Below are positions 36,276 to 44,540 of a stretch of DNA of 64,000 bases, in pieces. The stretch is taken from positions 620,001 through 684,000 of the forward strand of contig NZ_CP110679.1 in the NCBI RefSeq assembly GCF_026167525.1, given 5' to 3'. The stretch comes from Sphingomonas sp. M1-B02 (GTDB taxonomy: Bacteria; Pseudomonadota; Alphaproteobacteria; Sphingomonadales; Sphingomonadaceae). Position 1 is the stretch's first letter. Each line of letters starts with the position of its first letter. A program made the translations under genes and the position numbers. The notes beneath the pieces were generated by a model. That model saw nothing but the letters and a program-made list of their open reading frames with translations. It had not been told where the DNA came from and made no database searches.

Positions 36276-37480
36276 GGCCGGCCCCGCTCGGCCAGGCGCA
36301 GGAGAGTGAGGACGGAGAGCGCGGCGCGCTCGGGGAGCGACTCGGGGATCAGAAATTCCTCGTCTGAGTGGATCGCGCCACCCCGGGCGCCCATCGTGTC
36401 GACCACGGGCACGCCGCAGGCGGCGATATTGTTGCCGTCGCACACCCCGCCGGTGGCCTTCCAGGCGATCGGGATGCCGAGATCGGCGCCGGCCTGCTGG
36501 ACCAGCGCGAACAGCCGCTCGGCGCCGGGATCGAGCGGCTTGGGCGGGCGATTGAAGCTGCCATGGACTTCGACGCGAACGTCGTGCGCCGCCATGACGG
36601 CAGCGGTCGCCTCGTCGAGCGCGGCCTGGGCGCGGGCGATGCTGTCGGGATCGCGCGGGCGGAAATTAATGCGGAGGATGGCGAGATCGGGGACGACATT
36701 GTTCGGGCCGCCGCCTTCGATCCGCGCCGGGTTGACCGAGAGGCCGGGGGCTTTTGCGCGCGAGAGCCGCAGCGCGAGATCGGCGGCGGCGACGATTGCG
36801 TTGCGGCCTTCGTCGGGATTGCGGCCCGCATGGGCGCTCTTGCCGTGAACGACGAGCGAGAAATTGCCGGTGCCGCCGCGGGCGCCGGCGAGGGTGCCGT
36901 CGGGCAGCGCGGGCTCGTAGGTGAGGGCCGCGACCTTGCCGCGCGCCGATCGCTCGATCAGCGCGCGTGAGGAGAGCGAGCCGGTTTCCTCGTCGGAGTT
37001 GATCAGGACTTCGTAGCCAAGCCTTGCGGCCAGGGGGCTGGCCTCCACGGCCTCCAGCGCGGCGAGCATCAGCGCGAGGCCGCCCTTCATGTCGGCGGCG
37101 CCGGGGGCGTTGTAGCGGCCGTCGTCGAGCCAGCGGCCGTGCTGGAAGGGGTGATCGAGCGGATAGACGGTGTCCATATGGCCGGTGAGCAGGATCTGTA
37201 CCGGCGCCTGCGGGCGGACTGCGAGATGGAGGTGGCGGCCGTGGCCGATCGCTTCGACGCGGCCTTCGGTGGTGACGGTCTCGACGGGGTCGGGCTCGAT
37301 CAGTTTGAGGTCGCCGGGGAGCAATGCGAAGGCGTCGGCCAAAGTGGTTGCCATCGTCGCGAGACCGGCGAGATTGCGGGTGCCGCTGTTGATTGCCACC
37401 CAGGCCTCGGTCTGCGCGAGCATCGGCGCCTGCGCGGCGCGCGCGACGGCGTCGGTCTCGATCGGCGAAAGGCTGGTCAT
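36272..37480 (-). CDS. M20 family metallopeptidase/deacylase
   Basis: This is a 402-residue di-zinc hydrolase of the carboxypeptidase G2 type. Metal ligands: TGHMDTVYP, GAADMKGGLALMLAAL and NSDEETGSLSS. The lid domain has HAGRNPDEGRNAI. It ends ATGGVCDGNNIAACGVPVV with the last His/Glu region after it. The position directly before astA suggests it acts on an acyl-arginine or acyl-glutamate in the same route, perhaps in the place of succinylglutamate desuccinylase (AstE); that is inference. Confidence 0.88.
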   Translation of the reverse strand: MTSLSPIETDAVARAAQAPMLAQTEAWVAINSGTRNLAGLATMATTLADAFALLPGDLKLIEPDPVETVTTEGRVEAIGHGRHLHLAVRPQAPVQILLTGHMDTVYPLDHPFQHGRWLDDGRYNAPGAADMKGGLALMLAALEAVEASPLAARLGYEVLINSDEETGSLSSRALIERSARGKVAALTYEPALPDGTLAGARGGTGNFSLVVHGKSAHAGRNPDEGRNAIVAAADLALRLSRAKAPGLSVNPARIEGGGPNNVVPDLAILRINFRPRDPDSIARAQAALDEATAAVMAAHDVRVEVHGSFNRPPKPLDPGAERLFALVQQAGADLGIPIAWKATGGVCDGNNIAACGVPVVDTMGARGGAIHSDEEFLIPESLPERAALSVLTLLRLAERGRP

Positions 37481-37654
37481 GGCGGGTTCGTAGCGCGGAA
37501 AGCCATTGCGGTCATCCGCAGTGAGTGGGGAGACGCATGCCCGCAGGGAATAAGCTCTGGTCGGCGCTCGACCTGCGCTTACGCCCGTGAAGGAGAGTGG
37601 GGCGCAAATGGGCGAAGTCCGCCTTAGTCCCGTCTTCGCAGCGAGGAAAACGCC

Positions 37655-38560
37655 TCAGAAGTCGACGACGAGCGCCGCGCGCGTGGTGGTGTCGGTGGTC
37701 TGGCGCCCGATCGGGGGCATGCTTTCATATTGCAGCGTGTAGGAGAGTTGCGCCGAGAGCGGGCCGATCAGCCGGGCGAGCAGCGCCGACTTGCTCGAGA
37801 CCGTGCTGTTCGCGTCCTGGAGATAGGCCGAGGCATTTTGCTGGAGGGTGATGCCGCGATTGACCTTCCAGTCGAAATCGAGCGATCCGCGCGCGGCGAT
37901 GTTGCTTTCGGTGCTGCCGTCGATGAAGCTGGTGTTGCGATAGGCGGGCCCGAGCTCGAGATCGAGCTTGAGCCCGGGCTGCTTGATCGCGCTGTAGCCG
38001 GCGCCGGAGGACAGCGAGAAGCGATCGTTGAAACCCGAGAAGCGATCGCTTTCATATTGGGCGGCGCCATACATGTAGGCCCGGTCGTCGAACTTCCAGT
38101 TGGGCTCGTAGGCGACCAGATAGCGTTCGCGCGCGACGAGGCCGAGGCTTTCCTGATAATCGGCGTTGATCCTGAGCGTGTGGCGCCATTCCAGCGCCTC
38201 GCGGCGGAGCTGGACCGCGGCGGTCACGCCGATGTTGCGGGTGTTGCCGGTGGTGACATAGCCGCCGACTTCGGCACGGCCCTTCACCAGATCGAAGAAA
38301 TCGGCCTCGCGGATGCGGCGCTGTGCCTTGGCCATGCGATCGTTGCGCCAATCGGTGGCGATCTTGACGACGAGATCGGCGCTGGCCGGATCGGCGGTGC
38401 GGGCATATTTGACGATGACCGCGACATCGCCCTCATTGCCCGCATCCATCGCGGCTTCGAGCATCGACCTGATCGTATCGGGGACCGTCGGATCCGTCGT
38501 GGCCGGATCGCTGCCGGCGTTGGACAGCAGGAGCGGCAGGACGAGAAGCAGGACACGCAT
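37655..38560 (-). CDS. DUF481 (YdiY-like) outer-membrane protein
   Basis: This is a 301-residue protein with a short signal peptide (MRVLLLVLPLLLSNAG), a helical part (residues 25-85), then a DUF481 beta-barrel. The barrel opens with GRAEVGGYVTTGNTRNIGVT and has alternating strands to the end (LVVDF, with C-terminal Phe as in outer-membrane barrels). Related proteins are called salt-stress-induced outer-membrane proteins. The role is unknown. A gap of about 170 bases before the M20 gene shows nothing clear. Confidence 0.88.
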   Translation of the reverse strand: MRVLLLVLPLLLSNAGSDPATTDPTVPDTIRSMLEAAMDAGNEGDVAVIVKYARTADPASADLVVKIATDWRNDRMAKAQRRIREADFFDLVKGRAEVGGYVTTGNTRNIGVTAAVQLRREALEWRHTLRINADYQESLGLVARERYLVAYEPNWKFDDRAYMYGAAQYESDRFSGFNDRFSLSSGAGYSAIKQPGLKLDLELGPAYRNTSFIDGSTESNIAARGSLDFDWKVNRGITLQQNASAYLQDANSTVSSKSALLARLIGPLSAQLSYTLQYESMPPIGRQTTDTTTRAALVVDF

Positions 38561-38602
38561 GGCCGCCTGATAGCCCCGTCGATCGGGCAGGAATAGGGCA
38601 GA

Positions 38603-39082
38603 TCAGCCGAGATGGGGCTGAAAGATGCCGAGAATCTCCTGATAGAGCGCGCGCTTGAAGGGCACGATGATGTCGGGGAGGTCGGCGGGATCGGCCCAGC
38701 GCCAGACGCGGAATTCGGGATCGGCGGTGGCGATGTTCACATCGCCATCCTCGCCGAGGAAGCGGAACAGGAACCAAAGCTGGCGCTGGCCGCGCCACTT
38801 GCCCTTCCAGACCTTGCCGATCAGATCCTCGGGGAGATCGTAATAGAGTTCGTCGGGGGCGGCGGCGACGAGTTCGACATACCGGCGCTCGACGCCGGTT
38901 TCCTCCCACAGCTCGCGATAGGCGGCCTCCAGCGCTTCCTCACCGTGATCGATCCCGCCTTGCGGCATCTGCCACGCCTCCAGCGTCGAATCCAGGCGCT
39001 GGCCGACGAACACCTTCCCTTCGCGGTTGAGGAGCATGACGCCGGCGCAGGGGCGGTAGGGGAGGGTGGTTGGATTGGTCAT
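38603..39082 (-). CDS. rppH: RNA pyrophosphohydrolase
   Basis: This is a 159-residue Nudix enzyme that removes pyrophosphate from mRNA 5' ends, starting RNase E decay. The N-terminus YRPCAGVMLLNREGKVFVGQ is typical. The Nudix box is GGIDHGEEALEAAYRELWEETG. WFLFRFLGED is the family strand. Start ATG 39082 follows AGGTGAAGG. It reads away from the HDAC-like gene, with palindrome copy 5 between them. Confidence 0.93.
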   Translation of the reverse strand: MTNPTTLPYRPCAGVMLLNREGKVFVGQRLDSTLEAWQMPQGGIDHGEEALEAAYRELWEETGVERRYVELVAAAPDELYYDLPEDLIGKVWKGKWRGQRQLWFLFRFLGEDGDVNIATADPEFRVWRWADPADLPDIIVPFKRALYQEILGIFQPHLG

Positions 39083-39100
39083 GCCTTCACCTACAAAGAT

Positions 39101-39174
39101 CGTCATCCCCGCGAAAGCGGGGATCTCTGCTGGTTCGCACCTGGCTCTGGATCCCCGCTTTCGCGGGAATGACG
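39101..39174. repeat. Dispersed palindromic element, copy 5
   Basis: Arms CGTCATCCCCGCGAAAGCGG and CCGCTTTCGCGGGAATGACG lie between the divergent rppH and HDAC-like genes, close to both starts, so it may affect promoters as well as RNA folding. Confidence 0.75.
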
Positions 39175-39193
39175 GAATGATTAGGTCTGAGCA

Positions 39194-40108
39194 GTGATCC
39201 CGATCGTCCACCATCCAGACTATGTCGCACCGGCGCCGAAGCGCAGCCAGTATCAGTGGAACAAGAACGGTCTCGTCCGCGACCTGCTGCTGGCCGAGGG
39301 CGACAGCTTTGCCTGGCATGAGCCCGAGCCGATGCCGCGGCGCTGGCTGGAGGCGGTGCACGATCCCGATTATGTCGCGGAGGTGCTGGAGGCGCGGGTG
39401 CCGGCGCACAAGGAGCGGCGGATCGGCTTTCCCGTCACCCCCGCCGTCGCGTGGCGGGCGCAGTGCGTGCCGGGCGGCACCTATCTGGCGGCGTTGCTGG
39501 CGATCGACCAGGGTTTTGCAGCGAACAGCGCCGGGGGCAGCCACCATGCGCTGGGCGATACGGGGGCGGGCTTCTGCGTGTTCAACGACCTCGCCATCGC
39601 CGCGATCCGGCTGGTCGAGGAGGGGACGGTGGAGCGCGTGCTCATCGTCGATTGCGACGTGCATCAGGGGGACGGGACGGCGGCGCTGACTGCTGGGCGG
39701 ACCGACGTCGCGACCTATTCGATCCATGCCGAGAAGAATTTCCCCGCCCGCAAGGCGCGCTCGACACTCGACGTGGGGTTGCCCGACGGGACGGGGGACG
39801 TGGAATATCTTGCGGCTTTGCAGGAGACGTTGATCCCTTTGCTCGATGGCTTTGGGCCGGACCTGATCCTGTATCAGGCGGGAGTCGATCCCCTGGCGGG
39901 CGATCGGCTGGGGCGGCTGGGGCTGAGCTATGACGGGCTGATCGCGCGCGATCGCTGGATCGCCGCGACGATGCGCGCGCGCGGGCTGCCGCTCGCAAGT
40001 GCTTTGGGCGGAGGTTATGGCCTCGACGCGCTCGAAGTTTCGCGCCGTCATGTCGCCTCGATCCTGTCGCTCGGTTCAGGAACGGCAAAGCAGCCGTTGC
40101 AGCGATGA
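39194..40108 (+). CDS. Histone deacetylase-like amidohydrolase
   Basis: This is a 304-residue class II HDAC-like zinc enzyme. Active-site markers: GGSHHALGDTGAGFCVFNDL with the His-His pair, zinc ligands in VDCDVHQGDGTAAL, and QAGVDPLAGDRLGRL. The late loop is SALGGGYG. Bacterial members deacetylate acetyl-polyamines or acetyl-lysine. The start is GTG 39194 (MIPIVHHPDYVAPAP). Confidence 0.92.
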   Translation: MIPIVHHPDYVAPAPKRSQYQWNKNGLVRDLLLAEGDSFAWHEPEPMPRRWLEAVHDPDYVAEVLEARVPAHKERRIGFPVTPAVAWRAQCVPGGTYLAALLAIDQGFAANSAGGSHHALGDTGAGFCVFNDLAIAAIRLVEEGTVERVLIVDCDVHQGDGTAALTAGRTDVATYSIHAEKNFPARKARSTLDVGLPDGTGDVEYLAALQETLIPLLDGFGPDLILYQAGVDPLAGDRLGRLGLSYDGLIARDRWIAATMRARGLPLASALGGGYGLDALEVSRRHVASILSLGSGTAKQPLQR

Positions 40109-40186
40109 GGGGATTTTCTACCTTGGGCTCCGCGCATGGGGGGCGTAGAGCCCCCGCAACAATAGAGACGCAGGAACATCCGGCCC

Positions 40187-42130
40187 ATGGCTACCGCCGC
40201 CCATATGCTGACGCCCGCCGAGGCGTCGGCCCATCCGACTCCTGAAGCCGTCGTCGTCCGTTTCGCGGGCGATTCCGGCGACGGCATGCAGCTGACCGGG
40301 GGCCAGTTCACGCTCTCGACCGCGCTGGAAGGCAATGATCTTGCCACCTTCCCCGACTTCCCGGCCGAGATCCGTGCGCCACAGGGGACGCTGTTCGGCG
40401 TCTCGGCCTTCCAGATCAATTTCGGATCGACCTCGATCGAGACTGCGGGCGACGAGCCCGACGTGCTGATCGCGATGAACCCGGCGGCGCTCAAGACCAA
40501 CGTCGAGGCATTAAAGCCCGGCGGCCTGATCATCGCCGACGAAGGCGAGTTCGGGCAGCGCAACCTCGACAAGGCGAAGTACACGTCCAATCCGCTCGAG
40601 GATGACAGCCTGGGCAAGTGGCAATTGCTCAAGCTCAACATCTCGCAGCTCACCGTCGATGCGGTGAAGCCCTTCGGCCTTGGCAACAAGGAGGCGCTGC
40701 GCTGCAAGAATATGTGGACGCTGGGGCTGGCGCTGTGGATGTTCGATCGCGACCGCCAGCCGATCGTCGACTGGCTGACCTCGAAGTTCGCGAGCAAGCC
40801 CGAGCTGGCGCAGGCAAACATCGCCGCGCTCAACGCCGGCCACGCTTATGGCGAGACCGCCGAGCTTGGCGCGATGGGGATTTCGCAGCGGCATGTGTCG
40901 GCCGCTCCCGCCGAGCCTGGCCTGTACCGGACCGTGACCGGGGCGGATTCGATCTCGATGGGGTTGGTCGTCGGCGCGCAATTGGCGGATCTGCCGATGT
41001 TCTTCGGCGGCTATCCGATCACACCGGCTTCGGCGATCCTGCACAGCCTGGCGCGCTACAAGGAATATGGCGTCACCACGTTCCAGGCCGAGGATGAGAT
41101 CGCCGCGATCGCCTCGGCGCTGGGCGCATCCTATGCCGGTTCGCTCGGCGTCACCTCCTCGTCGGGCCCGGGCATCGCGCTCAAGGGCGAGGCGATGGGG
41201 CTGGCGATCATGACCGAGCTGCCGCTGGTGATCATCAATTCGCAGCGCGGCGGCCCCTCGACCGGGCTTCCCACCAAGACTGAACAGTCCGATCTATATC
41301 AAGCGGTGTATGGCAGAAACGGCGACGCGCCGATGCCGGTGCTGGCCGCACGATCGGCCGCGGACTGCTTCGACGTGGCGATCGAGGCGGTGCGGATCGC
41401 GACGCAATATATGACGCCGGTGATGCTGCTGACCGACGGCTATATCGCCAATGCCGCCGAGCCGTGGAAGGTGCCCGACATGAGCAGCTACGCGCCCTTC
41501 CCGGTCAAGCACCATACCGAGCTGCCGGCCGAGGGCGAGAAGTTCCTGCCTTATGCCCGCGACGAGAAGCTCAAGCGCCCCTGGGTCAAGCCGGGCACGC
41601 CGGGGCTGCTCCATCGTATCGGCGGGATCGAGAAAGCGGTCGGCACCGGCAACCTCGATTATTCGCCGGGCAACCACCAGGCGATGACCGACATCCGCCG
41701 CGACAAGGTGCTGGGGATCGATATTCCCGACCAGGTGATCGAACAGGGCCAGGCGGGCGGCAAACTGGTCGTCGTCGGCTGGGGTTCGACCTATGGTCCG
41801 ATCACCACGGCGGTCCGCCGCGCGCGCGCCAAGGGGGTGGACGTCAGCCATATCCACATCCGCCACATCTGGCCGTTGCCGAAGAATTTGGGCGAATTGC
41901 TCAAGAGTTATGAGCATATCCTGGTGCCCGAAATGAACACCGGGCAGTTGAAGACGGTGCTGCGCGATCAGTATCTCGTCAACGCGGTGCCGCTCAACAA
42001 GGTGTCGGGCCAGCCGTTCACGATCGCGGAGATCGAGGCGGCGATCACGCGGCATCTGACCAGCGATCGGGCGGAAACGGTCGAGCCGGACAATAGCCAG
42101 TTGCCGAGTACCGAGGCCGTAAATCCATAA
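40187..42130 (+). CDS. korA: 2-oxoglutarate:ferredoxin oxidoreductase, alpha (gamma-alpha fusion)
   Basis: This is a 647-residue subunit joining the gamma domain (VVRFAGDSGDGMQLTGGQFT near residue 25) to the alpha domain (SMGLVVGAQLADLPMFFGGY, PITPASAILH, then GVTSSSGPGIALKGEAMG). With the beta subunit it converts 2-oxoglutarate and CoA to succinyl-CoA while reducing ferredoxin. Residues 560-620 contain the phosphate-binding region (VVVGWGSTYGPITTAVRRAR). korB follows after a 150-base palindromic spacer. Confidence 0.93.
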   Translation: MATAAHMLTPAEASAHPTPEAVVVRFAGDSGDGMQLTGGQFTLSTALEGNDLATFPDFPAEIRAPQGTLFGVSAFQINFGSTSIETAGDEPDVLIAMNPAALKTNVEALKPGGLIIADEGEFGQRNLDKAKYTSNPLEDDSLGKWQLLKLNISQLTVDAVKPFGLGNKEALRCKNMWTLGLALWMFDRDRQPIVDWLTSKFASKPELAQANIAALNAGHAYGETAELGAMGISQRHVSAAPAEPGLYRTVTGADSISMGLVVGAQLADLPMFFGGYPITPASAILHSLARYKEYGVTTFQAEDEIAAIASALGASYAGSLGVTSSSGPGIALKGEAMGLAIMTELPLVIINSQRGGPSTGLPTKTEQSDLYQAVYGRNGDAPMPVLAARSAADCFDVAIEAVRIATQYMTPVMLLTDGYIANAAEPWKVPDMSSYAPFPVKHHTELPAEGEKFLPYARDEKLKRPWVKPGTPGLLHRIGGIEKAVGTGNLDYSPGNHQAMTDIRRDKVLGIDIPDQVIEQGQAGGKLVVVGWGSTYGPITTAVRRARAKGVDVSHIHIRHIWPLPKNLGELLKSYEHILVPEMNTGQLKTVLRDQYLVNAVPLNKVSGQPFTIAEIEAAITRHLTSDRAETVEPDNSQLPSTEAVNP

Positions 42131-42131
42131 C

Positions 42132-42271
42132 GCCCTCTCCCCTTATGGGGAGAGGGAAGGGGCCCGCCGCGCAGCGGTGGGAAGGGTGAGGGGGATGTTA
42201 CGAACCTCACTCCCCCTCACCCTTCCGCCGATTTCATCGGCTCCCTCCCTCTCCCACAAGGGGAGAGGGAA
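42132..42271. repeat. Compound palindrome between korA and korB
   Basis: CCCTCTCCCCTTATGGGGAG starts one half-element; the other, inverted, ends CTCCCACAAGGGGAGAGGGA. Each is a hairpin with CACCCTTCC/GGAAGGGTG arms, and the two halves pair with each other. It is the same family as 24052 and lies inside an operon, where it could set the ratio of the two messages. Confidence 0.7.
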
Positions 42272-42281
42272 AGTAGGTAAG

Positions 42282-43316
42282 ATGAAGATGAACGAACTGA
42301 CCACGATCCGCCCCAGCACCCCCAAGGATTGGGAAACCGACCAGGAAGTCCGCTGGTGCCCCGGCTGCGGGGACTATGCCATCCTGAAGGCCGTGCAGCG
42401 CACGATGCCCGAGATCGGCGGCACGCCCGAGAATACGGTGTTCGTCAGCGGGATCGGCTGCTCGTCGCGTTTCCCTTATTATATGGAGACCTATGGCTTC
42501 CACACGATCCACGGCCGCGCGCCGGCGGTGGCGACGGGGGTCAAGCTGGCCAATCCCGAATTGGACGTATGGATCATCACCGGCGACGGGGACGCGCTGT
42601 CGATCGGCGGCAACCATACGATGCATCTGCTGCGGCGGAATTTGAACTGCCAGGTATTGCTGTTCAACAACGAGATTTACGGCCTGACCAAGGGCCAATA
42701 TTCGCCGACTTCGCGCGAGGGCACCCGTTCGCCTTCCACCCCGTTCGGCTCGGTCGATCACCCCGCCAAGCCCTGCGCCTTCGCGCTGGGTTCGGGTGCG
42801 CGCTTCGTGGCGCGCGGGATCGACGTGCACAAGCGTTTGCCCGAGGTTCTCAAGGCCGCGCATGCCCATCAGGGCACCGGTTTCGTCGAGATTTTCCAGA
42901 ATTGCATCGTCTATAATGACGACGTGTTCGAGCCGTTCACGGCCAAGCCCAATGCGGTGCTGAACCAACTCTGGGCCGAGCATGGCAAGCCGCTTGTGTT
43001 CGCAAATGGTGCGAAGGGGCTTTCGCTCGATACGACGACGCTGACGCTGAAGGTAGTAGATCTGGTCGACGGCGACACGACCGGCGTGCTGGTCCACGAC
43101 GTACGCAACCGGATGATCGCGCATCTGCTGGTCGAGATGCCGTTCGGGCCCTTCCCGATGGCGTTGGGCGTGCTCTACGACGACCCCGCGCCGACGTTCG
43201 AGAGCGCACTGCTTGCGCAGAACAAGGCCGCGGCCGAGGGCAAGACAGCCGATCTGCAGAAGCTGGTCTCGAAGGGGCAGACCTGGATGGTGGACAAGGC
43301 GCCGCACGCGATCTGA
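42282..43316 (+). CDS. korB: 2-oxoglutarate:ferredoxin oxidoreductase, beta subunit
   Basis: This 344-residue TPP-binding subunit has VRWCPGCGDYAILKAVQ near the start (Fe-S cysteines with GIGCSSRFPYYMETYG). The TPP/Mg motif is ITGDGDALSIGGNHTMHLLR, and NNEIYGLTKGQYSPTS is the family signature. Start ATG 42282 (MKMNEL) has AGGTAAG ahead; ATG 42288 is possible. It works with korA. Confidence 0.94.
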   Translation: MKMNELTTIRPSTPKDWETDQEVRWCPGCGDYAILKAVQRTMPEIGGTPENTVFVSGIGCSSRFPYYMETYGFHTIHGRAPAVATGVKLANPELDVWIITGDGDALSIGGNHTMHLLRRNLNCQVLLFNNEIYGLTKGQYSPTSREGTRSPSTPFGSVDHPAKPCAFALGSGARFVARGIDVHKRLPEVLKAAHAHQGTGFVEIFQNCIVYNDDVFEPFTAKPNAVLNQLWAEHGKPLVFANGAKGLSLDTTTLTLKVVDLVDGDTTGVLVHDVRNRMIAHLLVEMPFGPFPMALGVLYDDPAPTFESALLAQNKAAAEGKTADLQKLVSKGQTWMVDKAPHAI

Positions 43317-43320
43317 GGCG

Positions 43321-44538
43321 GTGAACGCGCGGGGGGCAGATCGAGAGCTGGCGGACCGGCGTTTCGCCGGGATGCTCACGCCTTTGTTCGAGCGGCGGAT
43401 CGATCGCATGAACCGTGGCATAGCCGAGGGCAGCCTGACGGCGCGACTGCCGTCGGGCGAGACGCGCGTGCTGGGCGGACGCGCAGCGGGTCCCGCGGCG
43501 GTGATCGAACTGCGAAGCTGGCGGGCGATGCTACGGCTGGCGCTGGACGGTTCGAGCGGCTGGTATGCGGCGTGGCTTGCGGGGGAGTGGGCGAGCCCCG
43601 ATCCTGTGCAGCTTTTCGCCTTGTTCACGGGCAATCGCGCCGCGCTCGCCGTGGAGGCGCGGGCGATGGGCCCTTCGCTGCTCGCCAAGCGCGTGTGGCA
43701 CTGGCTGCGGCGCAATCATCGCAGCGGTTCACGGCGCAATATCCGGTTCCATTACGACCTGGGCAACGACTTCTACGAAGCCTGGCTCGATTCGCGCATG
43801 AACTATTCGAGCGCGATTTTTCGCGGCGCCGAGTCGCTGGAGGATGCGCAGGCCGCCAAGCTGCGCGCGATGCTGGAGCGCACCGCGACGGCGCCCGGCG
43901 ACAAGATCCTCGAAATCGGTTGCGGCTGGGGGCCGTTCGTCGAACTGGCGGCGCGCGAGGGGCGGAGCGTGCACGGCATCACGCTTTCGACCGAGCAGAA
44001 GGCCTATGCAGAGACGCGCCTTTCCGGGCACGCGGGCGCGCGCTTTTCGCTGACCGACTATCGCGACGTGACCGGGACCTATGATGCGGTGGCCAGCATC
44101 GAGATGGCGGAGGCGGTGGGGCGCCGATACTGGCCCGATTATCTCGCGGCGATCGCCCGTGCGTTGAAGCCGGGCGGGCATGCCGCGCTGCAGTTCATCA
44201 CCTATGACGATGCGATGTTCGAGGCCTATGCCGCGAATGTCGACTTCATCCAGCGCCATGTCTTTCCGGGCGGCTTGCTTATCTCCGAAAGCGCCTTCCG
44301 CGCGCTGGCGGCGGAGAACGGGCTGCTCTGGCAGGACCAGGTCAATTTCGGCGCGAGCTATGCCGAGACGCTGCGGCAGTGGCGCGAGCGGTTCGATGCC
44401 GCGGCGGATGCGGACAGGCTGCCGGCGCAATTCGATGCGAAGTTCGTCGACTTGTGGCGCTATTATCTGATGTATTGCGAAGGCGGCTTCCGCGGCGGAA
44501 GCATAGACGTGGTGCAGATCACGCTGGTGAAGGATTGA
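43321..44538 (+). CDS. cfa: Cyclopropane-fatty-acyl-phospholipid synthase family
   Basis: This 405-residue SAM methyltransferase adds a methylene bridge to unsaturated membrane acyl chains. Markers: NIRFHYDLGNDFYEAWLDSR and MNYSSAIF, the SAM motif ILEIGCGWGPFVELAARE, and GITLSTEQKAYAETR; YLMYCEGGF is at the end. It starts at GTG 43321, four bases after the korB stop. The N-terminal part is long, as in alphaproteobacterial members. The serine hydrolase gene follows two bases after its stop. Confidence 0.92.
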   Translation: MNARGADRELADRRFAGMLTPLFERRIDRMNRGIAEGSLTARLPSGETRVLGGRAAGPAAVIELRSWRAMLRLALDGSSGWYAAWLAGEWASPDPVQLFALFTGNRAALAVEARAMGPSLLAKRVWHWLRRNHRSGSRRNIRFHYDLGNDFYEAWLDSRMNYSSAIFRGAESLEDAQAAKLRAMLERTATAPGDKILEIGCGWGPFVELAAREGRSVHGITLSTEQKAYAETRLSGHAGARFSLTDYRDVTGTYDAVASIEMAEAVGRRYWPDYLAAIARALKPGGHAALQFITYDDAMFEAYAANVDFIQRHVFPGGLLISESAFRALAAENGLLWQDQVNFGASYAETLRQWRERFDAAADADRLPAQFDAKFVDLWRYYLMYCEGGFRGGSIDVVQITLVKD

Positions 44539-44540
44539 GG

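Noticed and set aside
42132..42271. Compound palindrome as a CRISPR array
   Set aside because: Two inverted half-elements, not regular direct repeats with unique spacers.
43213..43320. Upstream extension of the cyclopropane synthase inside korB
   Set aside because: This part is a frame shadow of korB; family similarity and a start codon begin at GTG 43321.
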